Source of the DNA: Arthrobacter woluwensis
GTDB lineage: Bacteria; Actinomycetota; Actinomycetes; Actinomycetales; Micrococcaceae
NCBI RefSeq assembly: GCF_030816155.1
Contig: NZ_JAUSXR010000001.1
Location: 372,001 to 436,000, forward strand
DNA: 64,000 nucleotides
Direction of reading: 5' to 3'
This document shows positions 9,082 to 17,692 of this stretch, one piece after another (the stretch's first letter is position 1; every line of letters begins with the position of its first letter). Position numbers and translations under genes: made by a program. The notes beneath the pieces are model-generated. The model made no database searches. It was not told the origin of the DNA and saw nothing but the letters and a program-made list of their open reading frames with translations.

Positions 9082-9261
9082 ATGTTTCTTCCGGGAGATT
9101 TCCCGTTCGAACCTCGAAATACTTTACCCGAAAACTTCTCAGGATGCACGACGGCGTGCGGACGGTCCGGGAAGGGCCGGGTTCCGGGGGAGCGGCGGGT
9201 GCGGGCCGAGCAGGTGCGCAGCGGCGGCAGCGCGCGAGGAGCGCGCGCATCCGGGCACGAA

Positions 9262-9289
9262 AAAGCCCCGGTCCGTGGACCGGGGCTTT
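9262..9289. terminator. hairpin terminator of tRNA-Arg copy 2
   Basis: Stem AAAGCCCCGGTCC (9262-9274) with its complement at 9277-9289. It separates the two tRNA units. Confidence 0.75.
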
Positions 9290-9308
9290 CGCGTATTCAT
9301 CTTCTCGG

Positions 9309-9382
<74 letters not shown>

Positions 9383-9424
9383 TTGGCATCATTCCGGAAG
9401 CGACTTCCGGTTGAACCTTCATAA

Positions 9425-9453
9425 ACTTTACGGGAACTTCTGGCGGCTTCCAA
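9425..9453 (-). promoter_or_regulatory. predicted promoter of tRNA-Arg copy 2
   Basis: On the minus strand a -35 TTGGAA (9448-9453) and a -10 TAAAGT (9425-9430) are separated by exactly 17 bases and lie 43 bases upstream of the tRNA. Copy 1 has the same TAAAGT at 9121-9126. Confidence 0.5.
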
Positions 9454-9646
9454 ATCGACGGCCGGTGACGCCCCGCACATGTACCGGTCTACGTGACCTT
9501 AATCACAAAAACGAGCGAAAAGAGTGATTCGACCACGGAAAACGTCCCGGAAGAGGCTCCGTCGTCAAATATTGCTGAAAATCCGTCCAGTGGTCCATAC
9601 CTACGATTGAGACACCCGCCCAGGAACCCATCGAAAAGGACTCACT
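9454..9646 (+). promoter_or_regulatory. upstream region of pckG
   Basis: This noncoding stretch before pckG is richer in A and T than its surroundings. The best promoter match is TTGCTG (9572-9577) with an 18-base spacer to CATACC (9596-9601). No riboswitch or attenuator fold is evident. Confidence 0.35.
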
Positions 9647-11476
9647 ATGGGAAATCTGACGACGTCTCGCCTGACAGCTGACGCCCCCACCACCCACCAG
9701 AAGCTTCTGGCCTGGGTCGAGGAAGTGGCAGAACTGACGCAGCCGGACTCCATCTACTGGGTGAACGGTTCCGAAGAAGAGTACGCACGCCTGACCACTG
9801 AACTGGTCGAGGCCGGCACCCTGGTCCCCCTCAACCCGGAGACCTTCCCGAACTCCTTCGCCGCCTTCTCCGATCCGGCCGACGTGGCCCGCGTGGAAGA
9901 GCAGACCTTCATCTGCTCCGAGAAGGAGGCCGATGCCGGCTTCACCAACAACTGGATGGCCCCCGCCGAGATGAAGGGGAAGCTCAACACCCTCTTCGCC
10001 GGCTCCATGCGTGGCCGCACCATGTACGTCATCCCGTTCGTCATGGGTCACCTTGACGCCGAGGACCCGAAGTTCGGCGTCGAGATCACCGACTCCGCCT
10101 ACGTGGTCGCCTCGATGCGCATCATGGCGCGCATCGGCACCGACGTGCTGGACAAGCTGACCGCCACGAACGCGTTCTTCGTCCCCGCGCTGCACTCCGT
10201 GGGCGCTCCGCTGGAGCCCGGTCAGAAGGACGTCGCCTGGCCGTGCAACCCGGACAAGTGGATCGTGCACTTCCCGGAGGAGCGCTCGATCGTGTCCTAC
10301 GGTTCCGGTTACGGCGGCAACGCGCTGCTGGGTAAGAAGTGCTTCTCCCTGCGCATCGCCTCGGTGATGGCCCGGGACGAGGGCTGGCTCGCCGAGCACA
10401 TGCTGATCCTCAAGCTCACCAGCCCGGAGAACAAGGACTACCACGTGGCGGCGGCCTTCCCGTCCGCGTGTGGCAAGACCAACCTCGCGCTCCTCGACCC
10501 CACCATCAAGGGCTGGAAGGTCGAGACCCTCGGCGATGACATCAACTGGATGCGCTTCGGCAAGGACGGCGAACTCCGTGCCGTGAACCCGGAGGCCGGC
10601 CTGTTCGGCGTCGCTCCGGGCACCGGCTGGGGCACCAACCCCAACGCCATGCGCGCCATCGCCAAGGGCAACAGCATCTTCACCAACGTCGCCATGACGG
10701 ACGATGGCGGTGTCTGGTGGGAGGGCATGACCGACGAGACCCCGGCGCACCTGACCGACTGGCAGGGCAACGACTGGACCCCGGAGTCGGGCCGTCCGGC
10801 AGCGCACCCGAACTCACGCTTCTGCACCCCGATCGACCAGATCGACATGCTCGCCGAGGAGTACTTCGCTCCCGAGGGCGTCCAGGTCGATGCCATCCTG
10901 TTCGGCGGCCGTCGCAAGACCACCATTCCGCTGGTGACCGAGGCCCGTGACTGGACCAACGGCATCTTCATGGGCTCCACGCTCTCCTCCGAGACCACGG
11001 CCGCTGCGGCCGGCGCCGTCGGTGTGGTGCGCCGCGATCCCATGGCCATGCTGCCGTTCATCGGCTACAACGCCGGTGACTACCTCAAGCACTGGATCTC
11101 CCTGTCCGCCAAGGCGAATCCGGAGAAGCTGCCGAAGATCTTCCTGGTCAACTGGTTCCGCCGCACCCCCGAGGGTGGCTTCGCGTGGCCCGGTTTCGGT
11201 GAGAACTCCCGCGTGCTGAAGTGGGCCATCGAGCGCATCGAGGGCAAGGCCGACGCCGTCGAGACCCCGATCGGTTTCGTGCCGACGGCCGGCTCCCTGG
11301 ACACCGACGGCTTGGACGTCTCCGCCGAGGAACTGGACGCCGCGCTGGCGTTCCGCCCGGAGGAGTGGGAGGTCGAGGCCGCGAGCATCGAGGACTGGTA
11401 CGCCAACTTCGGTGAGGCCCTTCCCGCGGACCTCCGCGCGGAGCTGGACGGGCTGAAGAGCCGCCTCGCTTCCTGA
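9647..11476 (+). CDS. pckG: phosphoenolpyruvate carboxykinase (GTP)
   Basis: A full-length 609-residue GTP-dependent PEP carboxykinase, which converts oxaloacetate plus GTP to PEP, CO2 and GDP (gluconeogenesis and anaplerotic balance, cytosol). Visible motifs are the substrate loop [15 protein letters not shown] near 117-131, [10 protein letters not shown] near 223-232 and the P-loop FPSACGKTN with the reactive Cys at 275. An AAGGA ribosome-binding site precedes the ATG. The gene is monocistronic, with a tRNA upstream and a strong terminator downstream. Confidence 0.98.
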   Translation: MGNLTTSRLTADAPTTHQKLLAWVEEVAELTQPDSIYWVNGSEEEYARLTTELVEAGTLVPLNPETFPNSFAAFSDPADVARVEEQTFICSEKEADAGFTNNWMAPAEMKGKLNTLFAGSMRGRTMYVIPFVMGHLDAEDPKFGVEITDSAYVVASMRIMARIGTDVLDKLTATNAFFVPALHSVGAPLEPGQKDVAWPCNPDKWIVHFPEERSIVSYGSGYGGNALLGKKCFSLRIASVMARDEGWLAEHMLILKLTSPENKDYHVAAAFPSACGKTNLALLDPTIKGWKVETLGDDINWMRFGKDGELRAVNPEAGLFGVAPGTGWGTNPNAMRAIAKGNSIFTNVAMTDDGGVWWEGMTDETPAHLTDWQGNDWTPESGRPAAHPNSRFCTPIDQIDMLAEEYFAPEGVQVDAILFGGRRKTTIPLVTEARDWTNGIFMGSTLSSETTAAAAGAVGVVRRDPMAMLPFIGYNAGDYLKHWISLSAKANPEKLPKIFLVNWFRRTPEGGFAWPGFGENSRVLKWAIERIEGKADAVETPIGFVPTAGSLDTDGLDVSAEELDAALAFRPEEWEVEAASIEDWYANFGEALPADLRAELDGLKSRLAS

Positions 11477-11506
11477 GTGAACCTCCACGGCCTGTAAGCC
11501 GTGCCG

Positions 11507-11542
11507 ACGCCAAGACCCCCGGAACTCCGGGGGTCTTGGCGT
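11507..11542 (+). terminator. rho-independent terminator of pckG
   Basis: A perfect 17-base stem (11507-11523 with 11526-11542, ACGCCAAGACCCCCGGA arm), 30 bases after the pckG stop, followed by a short T run. Confidence 0.85.
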
Positions 11543-11678
11543 TTCCGCGTTGAGGCATCCGGGCCGTGGTGTTTTTTGGTGGTCCTGCTTCTAGGTGGTC
11601 CGCTGAAGTCGCTGTTCCCGGGCTGAGTCCGCTACGCGCGGCAGCGAGGTGAGACATCCCGCAGCGAGGTCAGCGGCG

Positions 11679-11739
11679 ACGACGGCGGCCCGCCGCGCCG
11701 TGCTGAGCGCCGTCCGCCCGTGCGGCCGCGCGCCGTCGT
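11679..11739. terminator. hairpin with ACGACGGCG arms downstream of LysR gene
   Basis: ACGACGGCG (11679-11687) pairs with CGCCGTCGT (11731-11739), with GC-rich pairing inside. It lies just beyond the stop of the minus-strand LysR gene. The same arm word recurs in hairpins at 52494 and 55875. The 140 bases between this hairpin and the pckG terminator hold only short direct repeats (GCAGCGAGGT twice). Confidence 0.5.
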
Positions 11740-11741
11740 GC

Positions 11742-12647
11742 TCACGCCTGCGCGGAGCCTGCCGCTTCGTGCAGGAGCCGGACGAGGAGCTGAACCCCCG
11801 GGCTCGCGGACATGGTCTGCCGGTACGCCGCGGAGACCGAGCGGTGGGCCTGTTCTCCGGCGAGAGGCCTGGCCACGACCCCGGCGGGCAGCGCGCCCCG
11901 GCCCAGGCGTGGCACGAACGCGAGCGCGAGCCCCTGCGCCACGAACTCCAGATGGGTGGCGAAGTCCGGGTCGATGTACGCGATGTGCGGGGTGACGCCT
12001 TCGCTCGCCAGGAGCCGGAGCAGTGCTTCATGGCAGATCGCCCCGCGCGGCTGCGAGCACCAGGTCTCCCGCAGCAAGGCGGCGCGGGGAACGGCGTCGA
12101 GCGCGGCCAGTGGATGCGTGGAGGGCAGCATGATGTCCGCGACGTCGTGGCAGAGCGGCTCCAGCAGGACGTTTCCGGGGATCTCCAGGGCCACCGAGTT
12201 CCAGTCGTGGACGATGGCGAGGTCCACGTCTCCATGGGCCACTTTGCCGACCGCCTCGGCCGGATCCACGGCGACCACTTCCAGGCGCATCTCCGGCGCC
12301 TTCTCGGCCAGACGGGCCGCGACGCTGACCAGCAGCCCGCGGGCCGCGGTGGAGAAGCTGGCGACGGTGAAGGTGCCTTTCGGCTGCTCGCCGGCGGTGA
12401 GGATCGACTCCATCTCTTCGAGCTCGGAGAGGATCCGGCCACCGTGCTCGACCAGGGCCCGGCCGCGCTCGGTGAGGAGCACCCCGCGGCCATGACGTTC
12501 CAGGAGCACGGCTTTCGAGTGGCGTTCGAGCTTTTTGATCTGCTGGGAGACGGCGGAGGGGGTGAAGCCGAGTTCGACGGCAGCGGAGGCCACGCTGCCC
12601 GTCCGATGGACCGCGACGAGGGCCTGGAGCGCCTGGAGATCGATCAT
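11742..12647 (-). CDS. LysR-family transcriptional regulator
   Basis: A 301-residue protein. The N-terminal helix-turn-helix (residues 3-60; AVSQQIKKLERH recognition part) is followed by a LysR effector-binding domain. It is divergent from an EamA-type exporter gene with about 72 bases between the likely starts, the classic arrangement for a LysR regulator controlling a neighbouring exporter. The ligand is unknown; amino acids or their derivatives are common for EamA partners. Confidence 0.9.
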   Translation of the reverse strand: MIDLQALQALVAVHRTGSVASAAVELGFTPSAVSQQIKKLERHSKAVLLERHGRGVLLTERGRALVEHGGRILSELEEMESILTAGEQPKGTFTVASFSTAARGLLVSVAARLAEKAPEMRLEVVAVDPAEAVGKVAHGDVDLAIVHDWNSVALEIPGNVLLEPLCHDVADIMLPSTHPLAALDAVPRAALLRETWCSQPRGAICHEALLRLLASEGVTPHIAYIDPDFATHLEFVAQGLALAFVPRLGRGALPAGVVARPLAGEQAHRSVSAAYRQTMSASPGVQLLVRLLHEAAGSAQA

Positions 12648-12719
12648 GCAGAAATGCTACCGAATCAGCGATAGAAATCAACGCTGGTGCTAAAGACTCC
12701 CCCGCGACAGGATGAGGAG

Positions 12720-13766
12720 GTGAAAACCCGTCATGTCCTGCTGGCCCTGCTCGTCGCACTGATCTGGGGCGTCAACTTCGTCGCCATCGAGGCCGGCCTC
12801 CGCGATGTCCCGCCCCTGACCTTCGCCGCGCTCCGCTTCGCCCTGGTGGCGTTCCCTCTGATGCTGTTCGTCCCGCGGCCGCGGGTCCCGTGGTGGACCG
12901 TGGTGGGCGTCGGGCTGTTCATGAGCGCGGGGCACCTCGGCTTCATCTACCTGGCGATGCACCTGGGCCTGCCGTCGGGCCTGGCGCCGCTCATCCTGCA
13001 GAGCCAGGTCCTGTTCACCGTCCTGCTGGCAGCGGTGTTCCTCGGGGAACGGCCGGGCCGGGTCCAGCTCCTGGGGATCGGCGCGGGGGTGCTCGGCCTG
13101 GGGATCGTGGTGCTGGGCCGGGGTGCCTCCGCGGACCTGCTGCCGCTGCTGCTCGGACTCGCGGGCGGTCTGTCCTGGGGCTTGGGCAATGTGGTGTCCC
13201 GCTCGGCGCGGGGAGCCAAGCCGTTCTCCCTGGTCGTGTGGTCCGCGGCGGTGGTCCCGGTGCCGTTGCTGGCGCTGTCGATGCTCCTGGACGGACCTGC
13301 CGCCCCGGCCCGGGCCCTGGTCGCGATGAGCCCGGTGGCCTGGGCGAGCACGGTGTTCACGGTCCTGATCTCGACCCTCCTGGCGTTCACGGTCTGGAAC
13401 GGGCTGCTGCAGAAGTACCCCGCCGCGCAGGTGGTGCCGTTCACCTTGGTGGTGCCGCCGGTCGCCATGCTCGCGGGCTGGCTCGCCTTCGGCGAGATCC
13501 CCGGCCTCTGGGACCTGGTGGGCGGGGCGGTCCTGCTCGCCGGAGTGGCCGTCTCGCAGTCGGGTGGGACACTTCTGGCGCGGCGGGGCCGGACGAGGAT
13601 TCGGACGACGACGGCGGCAGGTCCACCGACCACGGCAGCAGTGCCGGAAGCCGCTGCCGCGACGGCGGTCGCCACGGACCCGGTGCGGGCCTCCGCCGCT
13701 GCCGGGATCGCGGAAGTCCCGCCTCGCGCAGGCGACCGGACTCCGGAGCCCGCCGGACAGGGGTGA
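12720..13766 (+). CDS. EamA/DMT-family exporter
   Basis: A drug/metabolite transporter with ten hydrophobic helices in two EamA repeats (first helix begins LLALLVALIWGVNF). Such proteins export amino acids, cysteine derivatives or other small metabolites across the inner membrane. The start is uncertain: I use GTG 12720, just after AGGAGG, because homologues start at this point; GTG 12687 is the alternative. After the last helix the protein has an unusual tail of about 65 residues rich in Ala, Thr and Pro, probably disordered. The divergent LysR gene is the probable regulator. Confidence 0.85.
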   Translation: MKTRHVLLALLVALIWGVNFVAIEAGLRDVPPLTFAALRFALVAFPLMLFVPRPRVPWWTVVGVGLFMSAGHLGFIYLAMHLGLPSGLAPLILQSQVLFTVLLAAVFLGERPGRVQLLGIGAGVLGLGIVVLGRGASADLLPLLLGLAGGLSWGLGNVVSRSARGAKPFSLVVWSAAVVPVPLLALSMLLDGPAAPARALVAMSPVAWASTVFTVLISTLLAFTVWNGLLQKYPAAQVVPFTLVVPPVAMLAGWLAFGEIPGLWDLVGGAVLLAGVAVSQSGGTLLARRGRTRIRTTTAAGPPTTAAVPEAAAATAVATDPVRASAAAGIAEVPPRAGDRTPEPAGQG

Positions 13767-13937
13767 CCTGCGAGGCCGGGGCCCCTGCGCTGGTTCACCT
13801 GCGCGCCGTGGCCGGGCCGCCGTCGTCGTGCGTCCAGCATCACGGAGTGTGGTGTCCAGCGCGTCACAGGGAACTGTGAGGAACGAGTCGCGTGGCCGGG
13901 GTTCCGTGCGACGTTACCGGGCCGTAGGGTCGGAAGC

Positions 13938-15662
13938 ATGGCAACCATCGCAAAGAACATTGTCGACACCCTTGCCGCCAACGGCGTCCACCGCGTCTAC
14001 GGCATCCCCGGTGACTCCCTGAACGGCTTCACCGACGCGCTCCGTGAGACGCCCTCGATCGAATGGGTGCACGTCCGGCACGAGGAGGCCGCGGCATTCG
14101 CGGCGGCGGCCGAGGCTGCGCTCACGGGCGAACTCGCCGTGTGCGCCGGCTCCTGCGGCCCCGGCAATCTGCACCTCATCAACGGTCTCTACGACGCCAA
14201 CCGGTCCCGCGTCCCGGTCCTGGCGATCGCGGCTCACATTCCGACCAGCGAGATCGGCTCCAACTACTTCCAGGAGACGCACCCGCAGGAGGTCTTCCGG
14301 GAGTGCAGCGTCTACGCGGAGCAGGTCACCGATCCTTCGCAGATGCCGCGCATCCTGGATATCGCGATGCGGACCGCCATCGAGAAGCGGGGCGTCGCGG
14401 TGGTCGTGATCTCGGGTGACGTCGCGCTGGCGCAGGCGGCGAGCGAGGCCGTCTCGATCATCCGGAAGACCGAGCCGCGGATCGTCCCATCCGAGCCGGA
14501 ACTGCGGGAGGCCGCGGGAATCCTGAACTCCGCGTCCAAGGTCACCATCCTCGCCGGCGCCGGTGTCCAGGGCGCCCACGAGCAGGTCGTGGCCCTGGCG
14601 GACGCGCTCGGCGCGCCGATCGTGCACGCGCTGCGCGGCAAGGAGTTCATCGAGTACGACAACCCCTTCGATGTCGGCATGACCGGTCTTCTCGGCTTCG
14701 CCTCCGGCTACCGCGCCATGGAGGACTGCGACGCCCTGCTCATGCTCGGCACCGACTTCCCGTACCAGCAGTTCTACCCGGACCACGCCAAGGTGATCCA
14801 GGTCGATGTGCGGGGTGAACAGCTCGGCCGCCGGACCCGTCTGGACCTCGGCCTGGTGGGCACGGTCAAGGACACGGCCCAGGCGCTGCTGCCCCTGCTG
14901 GAGCGCAAGAAGGACCGTTCGCACCTGGACTCGGCGCGCAAGCACTACGCCAAGACCCGGGCCAAGCTCGACGAACTCGCGAGCCCCACCCGGAAGGGCC
15001 AGCCGCTGCACCCGCAGTACGTGGCGCGGGTCGTGGACCGTCTCGCGGCCGACGACGCCGTGTTCACCGCGGACGTCGGCTCGCCGGTCGTGTGGGCCGC
15101 GCGGTATCTGACGATGAACGGGAAGCGGCGCCTGATCGGCTCGTTCAACCACGGCAGCATGGCCAACGCCCTGGTCCACGGGATCGGCGCCGCGGCCCTC
15201 GAACCGGAGCGGCAGGTCGTGGCGCTCGCGGGCGACGGCGGCCTGACGATGCTGATGGGCGAGCTCATCACGCTCACGCAGAACAAGCTCCCGGTCAAGC
15301 TGGTGGTCTTCAACAACTCCTCGCTGAACTTCGTGGAGCTGGAGATGAAGGCCGCCGGCTTCGTGAACTTCGGCACGGGCCTCTCCAACCCGAACTTCGC
15401 GGCCGTGGCCGAGGCGCTGGGCATCAAGGGCATCCGCGTGGAGAACGCCGACGACCTGGAAGGCGCGGTGCAGGAGGCCCTCGCGTACGACGGTCCGGCA
15501 CTGATCGACGTCGTCACCGCGCGGCAGGAACTGTCCGTGCCGCCCGCCGTCTCGCTGGAACAGGCGAAGGGCTTCGCGCTGTACGCCCTGCGCACGGTCA
15601 TGTCGGGCCGCGGCGACGAGCTGCTGGATCTGGCCCGGACCAACTGGCGGCAGCTCTTCTAA
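13938..15662 (+). CDS. poxB: pyruvate dehydrogenase (quinone) / pyruvate oxidase, PoxB type
   Basis: A 574-residue ThDP-dependent enzyme with the three-domain acetohydroxyacid-synthase fold. It has the catalytic glutamate in RHEEAAAF (residues 47-54), a central FAD domain and the ThDP/Mg motif beginning GDGGLTML and ending near VVFNNSS. The C-terminal segment (ALYALRTVMSGRGDE then NWRQLF) matches the lipid-activated membrane-binding tail of PoxB. It oxidises pyruvate to acetate and CO2 and passes electrons to the quinone pool. The gene is monocistronic, with a hairpin after the stop. Confidence 0.93.
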   Translation: MATIAKNIVDTLAANGVHRVYGIPGDSLNGFTDALRETPSIEWVHVRHEEAAAFAAAAEAALTGELAVCAGSCGPGNLHLINGLYDANRSRVPVLAIAAHIPTSEIGSNYFQETHPQEVFRECSVYAEQVTDPSQMPRILDIAMRTAIEKRGVAVVVISGDVALAQAASEAVSIIRKTEPRIVPSEPELREAAGILNSASKVTILAGAGVQGAHEQVVALADALGAPIVHALRGKEFIEYDNPFDVGMTGLLGFASGYRAMEDCDALLMLGTDFPYQQFYPDHAKVIQVDVRGEQLGRRTRLDLGLVGTVKDTAQALLPLLERKKDRSHLDSARKHYAKTRAKLDELASPTRKGQPLHPQYVARVVDRLAADDAVFTADVGSPVVWAARYLTMNGKRRLIGSFNHGSMANALVHGIGAAALEPERQVVALAGDGGLTMLMGELITLTQNKLPVKLVVFNNSSLNFVELEMKAAGFVNFGTGLSNPNFAAVAEALGIKGIRVENADDLEGAVQEALAYDGPALIDVVTARQELSVPPAVSLEQAKGFALYALRTVMSGRGDELLDLARTNWRQLF

Positions 15663-15690
15663 CGGCCGCCGTCCGCCCCCATCCCCATCT

Positions 15691-15753
15691 CCGCGAGGGA
15701 ACAGCTCATGCCCGCAAAGAGTCGTTTTGCGGGCACGAACTGTTCCCTCGCGG
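15691..15753. repeat. intergenic palindrome, CCGCGAGGGAACA family, copy 1 (terminator-like)
   Basis: Outer arms CCGCGAGGGAACAG (15691-15704) and its exact complement (15740-15753) enclose a second perfect stem, TGCCCGCAAA (15709-15718) with 15726-15735. It lies between convergent poxB and the CGNR gene and probably terminates both. The outer arm is repeated at 16511. Confidence 0.85.
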
Positions 15754-15768
15754 CGTCTGCGGCCTGAA

Positions 15769-16302
15769 TCAGCGGCGGGCGGCGCGGTGCCGGCGGACCG
15801 CCGCGCGATTCGCGCAGCGCACCGAGCAGTACTTCTGGGTGCCGTTGCGCGAGACGTCGACGACGACGTTCCGGCACTCGCCGTCGACGTCCGCCCCCGC
15901 GGCGCAGCGGGACAGCCGGTGCATGCCGCGCGTCGTCAGGTGCAGGGCGGTGCCGACCGCGAAGACGGCTCTCAGGGTGCTCGGGAGGCCCTTGTCGTCG
16001 TCGCGGTAGTGGAGATGCCAGCCCTCGCCGTCGTGGTCCGTGAGATGGGGGTAAGCCGCTTCGTCCGCCATGATCCGGTTGAGGAGCCGCGCCCGCCCGG
16101 AGCCGTCGGCCGCGTCCACCACCTCGAGCCACTCGTCCAGGGCGACCCTGAGCCTGGCGTGGTCCCCGGGCTCCTCGGGGAATTCCATAGTCATCCCGAA
16201 GTGGCGTGTGCGGGACACGATGCCGTCGCGGTCGGCCGGCCAGTCGTTGGCGAGGGAAGCGGCCAGGAGGACGGCATACTCTCCGTAAGGGTTGAGATGC
16301 AT
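15769..16302 (-). CDS. CGNR zinc-finger (ABATE-domain) protein
   Basis: A 177-residue protein. The N-terminal domain is the putative stress-linked ABATE fold. The C-terminus carries a treble-clef zinc finger with Cys133, Cys143, Cys159 and Cys163 in the pattern C..CRN...DVSRNGTQKYCS..CANR. The name-giving CGNR box reads CANR here. Proteins of this family are predicted DNA-binding regulators; targets are unknown. It is divergent from a small zinc-ribbon-like gene 25 bases away. Confidence 0.88.
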   Translation of the reverse strand: MHLNPYGEYAVLLAASLANDWPADRDGIVSRTRHFGMTMEFPEEPGDHARLRVALDEWLEVVDAADGSGRARLLNRIMADEAAYPHLTDHDGEGWHLHYRDDDKGLPSTLRAVFAVGTALHLTTRGMHRLSRCAAGADVDGECRNVVVDVSRNGTQKYCSVRCANRAAVRRHRAARR

Positions 16303-16327
16303 AAGGCCATTACATCAGGCTGGATCC

Positions 16328-16528
16328 ATGGACACCAGAACAGCGCTTCAACCGGCCGTGCAGGCCGGTCTCCACGAACACCTCTGGGCCGTCCGGTCCC
16401 GGCACTCCTCGTCCGATGGAGTGGTGCTCTACGAGCGGTGCGAGGACTGCGGCGCGTGGCGGATCGAGCTCCTGGAGGACCGTTTCCTCCTGCCCGAGGT
16501 GCTGCATGCCCCGCGAGGGAACAGCTGA
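16328..16528 (+). CDS. small conserved-looking protein with a Cys-x2-Cys knuckle
   Basis: A 66-residue protein from the ATG at 16328 (an in-frame ATG at 16292 would overlap the divergent gene). It contains CEDCG at about residues 38-42, preceded by VVLYER and followed by AWRIELLEDRF, which could form half of a zinc site. It has no signal peptide or membrane helix. The stop codon lies inside the left arm of the intergenic palindrome at 16511, so its last residues (APRGNS) are encoded by the repeat. I do not recognise the family. The compact coding-like sequence and lack of overlap favour a real gene. Confidence 0.55.
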   Translation: MDTRTALQPAVQAGLHEHLWAVRSRHSSSDGVVLYERCEDCGAWRIELLEDRFLLPEVLHAPRGNS

Positions 16529-16573
16529 GGCCCCTTCCCAGGGCGGGAAAGGGCCTCAAGTGTTCCCTCGCGG
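16511..16573. repeat. intergenic palindrome, CCGCGAGGGAACA family, copy 2
   Basis: CCGCGAGGGAACA (16511-16523) pairs with 16561-16573. The inner stem TGAGGCCCCTTCCC pairs with GGGAAAGGGCCTCA with one G-T pair. It sits between convergent genes, as does copy 1, with the same outer arms but an unrelated inner stem. Confidence 0.85.
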
Positions 16574-16594
16574 AAGCCGCGCAGGGGTGTGGAC

Positions 16595-17203
16595 TCAGTT
16601 GGCGGCGTTGAAACGCGCGCGGCGGAACTGCGGGTTCTCGATCTCGTCGAGGGCGGCCACGGCGAAGTCCTGCGTGGAGATGAACGGGCCGGCGATGGAA
16701 TCGCGCTCCACGTGGTACTTGCCGGTGCGCTCGCCCGGAGCGATCTCGGGGGCGGGGGACTGCATGGTCCAGTCCAGGCCTTCCGGTGCGGCCTCGTACA
16801 GGCCGAGGATGGTGGTGAAGCTCTGGGCTTCGGCGCGGTAGGCCTCCGGGAAGCCCATGGCGTCAACCAGGCGGGTGGTCGCGTCGGCCATGAGGGATCC
16901 GGCGCCGCCGACCACGTAGACACGGGCGTCCGGCTGGGCGTCGATGAGATCGCGGTGCGCCTGCAGGATGGGCTCGTGGGAGTCGCCATTGCGCGGGGTG
17001 GGGATGGAGATGACGACGACGTCGTTCTCCTGGGCGAGGCGCTCCAGGGTCGCGGTGTCGCTGAACTCGGCGGCGACGGCGGTGGCGCCCTCGACGTCGA
17101 GGCCCTGGCGGGTCACAGCGGTGACCTCGTGGCCGCGGCTGAGAGCCTCGTTGACGATCTGGCTTCCGACCATTCCGGTGGCACCGTAGACGGCGATCTT
17201 CAT
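16595..17203 (-). CDS. NAD(P)H-binding NmrA/atypical-SDR oxidoreductase-like protein
   Basis: A 202-residue Rossmann protein. It starts MKIAVYGATGMVGSQIV with the GATGMVG dinucleotide motif and continues with the NAD(P)H-binding family pattern (VVGGAGSLM near residues 96-104). It lacks a clear YxxxK catalytic pair, as is usual for atypical SDRs. Family members act as NAD(P)H-dependent reductases or redox sensors. It is divergent from an HxlR regulator over an 89-base gap that contains an inverted repeat, so it is very likely the regulator's target. Confidence 0.88.
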   Translation of the reverse strand: MKIAVYGATGMVGSQIVNEALSRGHEVTAVTRQGLDVEGATAVAAEFSDTATLERLAQENDVVVISIPTPRNGDSHEPILQAHRDLIDAQPDARVYVVGGAGSLMADATTRLVDAMGFPEAYRAEAQSFTTILGLYEAAPEGLDWTMQSPAPEIAPGERTGKYHVERDSIAGPFISTQDFAVAALDEIENPQFRRARFNAAN

Positions 17204-17247
17204 GATGTCCTCATTTCTGTAGCTGGCGTGCTGCTTGATGAATCAAC

Positions 17248-17301
17248 AGTATCCATTGGAAAGCAAGTACTTCAACGTCATATAGTTACCTCATGGATAC
17301 T
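17248..17301. promoter_or_regulatory. candidate HxlR operator in divergent promoter region
   Basis: AGTATCCAT (17248-17256) and its exact complement ATGGATACT (17293-17301) flank a perfect AAGTACTT palindrome (17265-17272). The right arm overlaps the HxlR start codon, which suits autorepression. Confidence 0.5.
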
Positions 17302-17670
17302 TTGCCCTTCGACGTCATGGACCAGAACTGCCCCTCGCGCCTGGTCCTGCAGCGCATCGGGGACAAGTGGACCCCGCTCATCTTCCAGGCCCTCAAGGGC
17401 GGAGCGCGTCGTTTCGGGGAGATCCGGCAGGCCGTGGACGGCGTCAGCCCCAAAGTCCTGACCCAGTCCCTCCGAGCCCTGGAGCGGGACGGCCTGGTGG
17501 ACCGCGAGGTCTTCGCCGAGGTGCCCGTCCGGGTCGAGTACCGGCTCACGCCCCTCGGCGAAGGCCTGCTGGGACCGCTGGATGCCGTGCGCATCTGGGC
17601 CGAAGCCCATGCGGGACAGATCCTCGCCGCCCGGGACGCGTACGACGACGCCGAGGCCGCCACGCTGTAG
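17293..17670 (+). CDS. HxlR-family transcriptional regulator
   Basis: A 125-residue winged-helix protein of the HxlR type. It has the conserved N-terminal cysteine (Cys13 in NCPSRLVL), the GDKWTPLIFQAL helix, the recognition region RFGEIRQAVDGVSPKVLTQSLRALERDGLV and a beta wing. HxlR proteins such as HypR and YodB sense thiol-reactive electrophiles through this Cys. The divergent NAD(P)-binding reductase fits an electrophile- or aldehyde-detoxification circuit; this is inference. Confidence 0.93.
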   Translation: MDTLPFDVMDQNCPSRLVLQRIGDKWTPLIFQALKGGARRFGEIRQAVDGVSPKVLTQSLRALERDGLVDREVFAEVPVRVEYRLTPLGEGLLGPLDAVRIWAEAHAGQILAARDAYDDAEAATL

Positions 17671-17692
17671 CGGATCGTCGGGCGGACGCCCG

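Noticed and set aside
9503..10807. Minus-strand 434-codon frame opposite pckG
   Set aside because: pckG is unambiguous in the plus strand. The antisense translation shows no family features.
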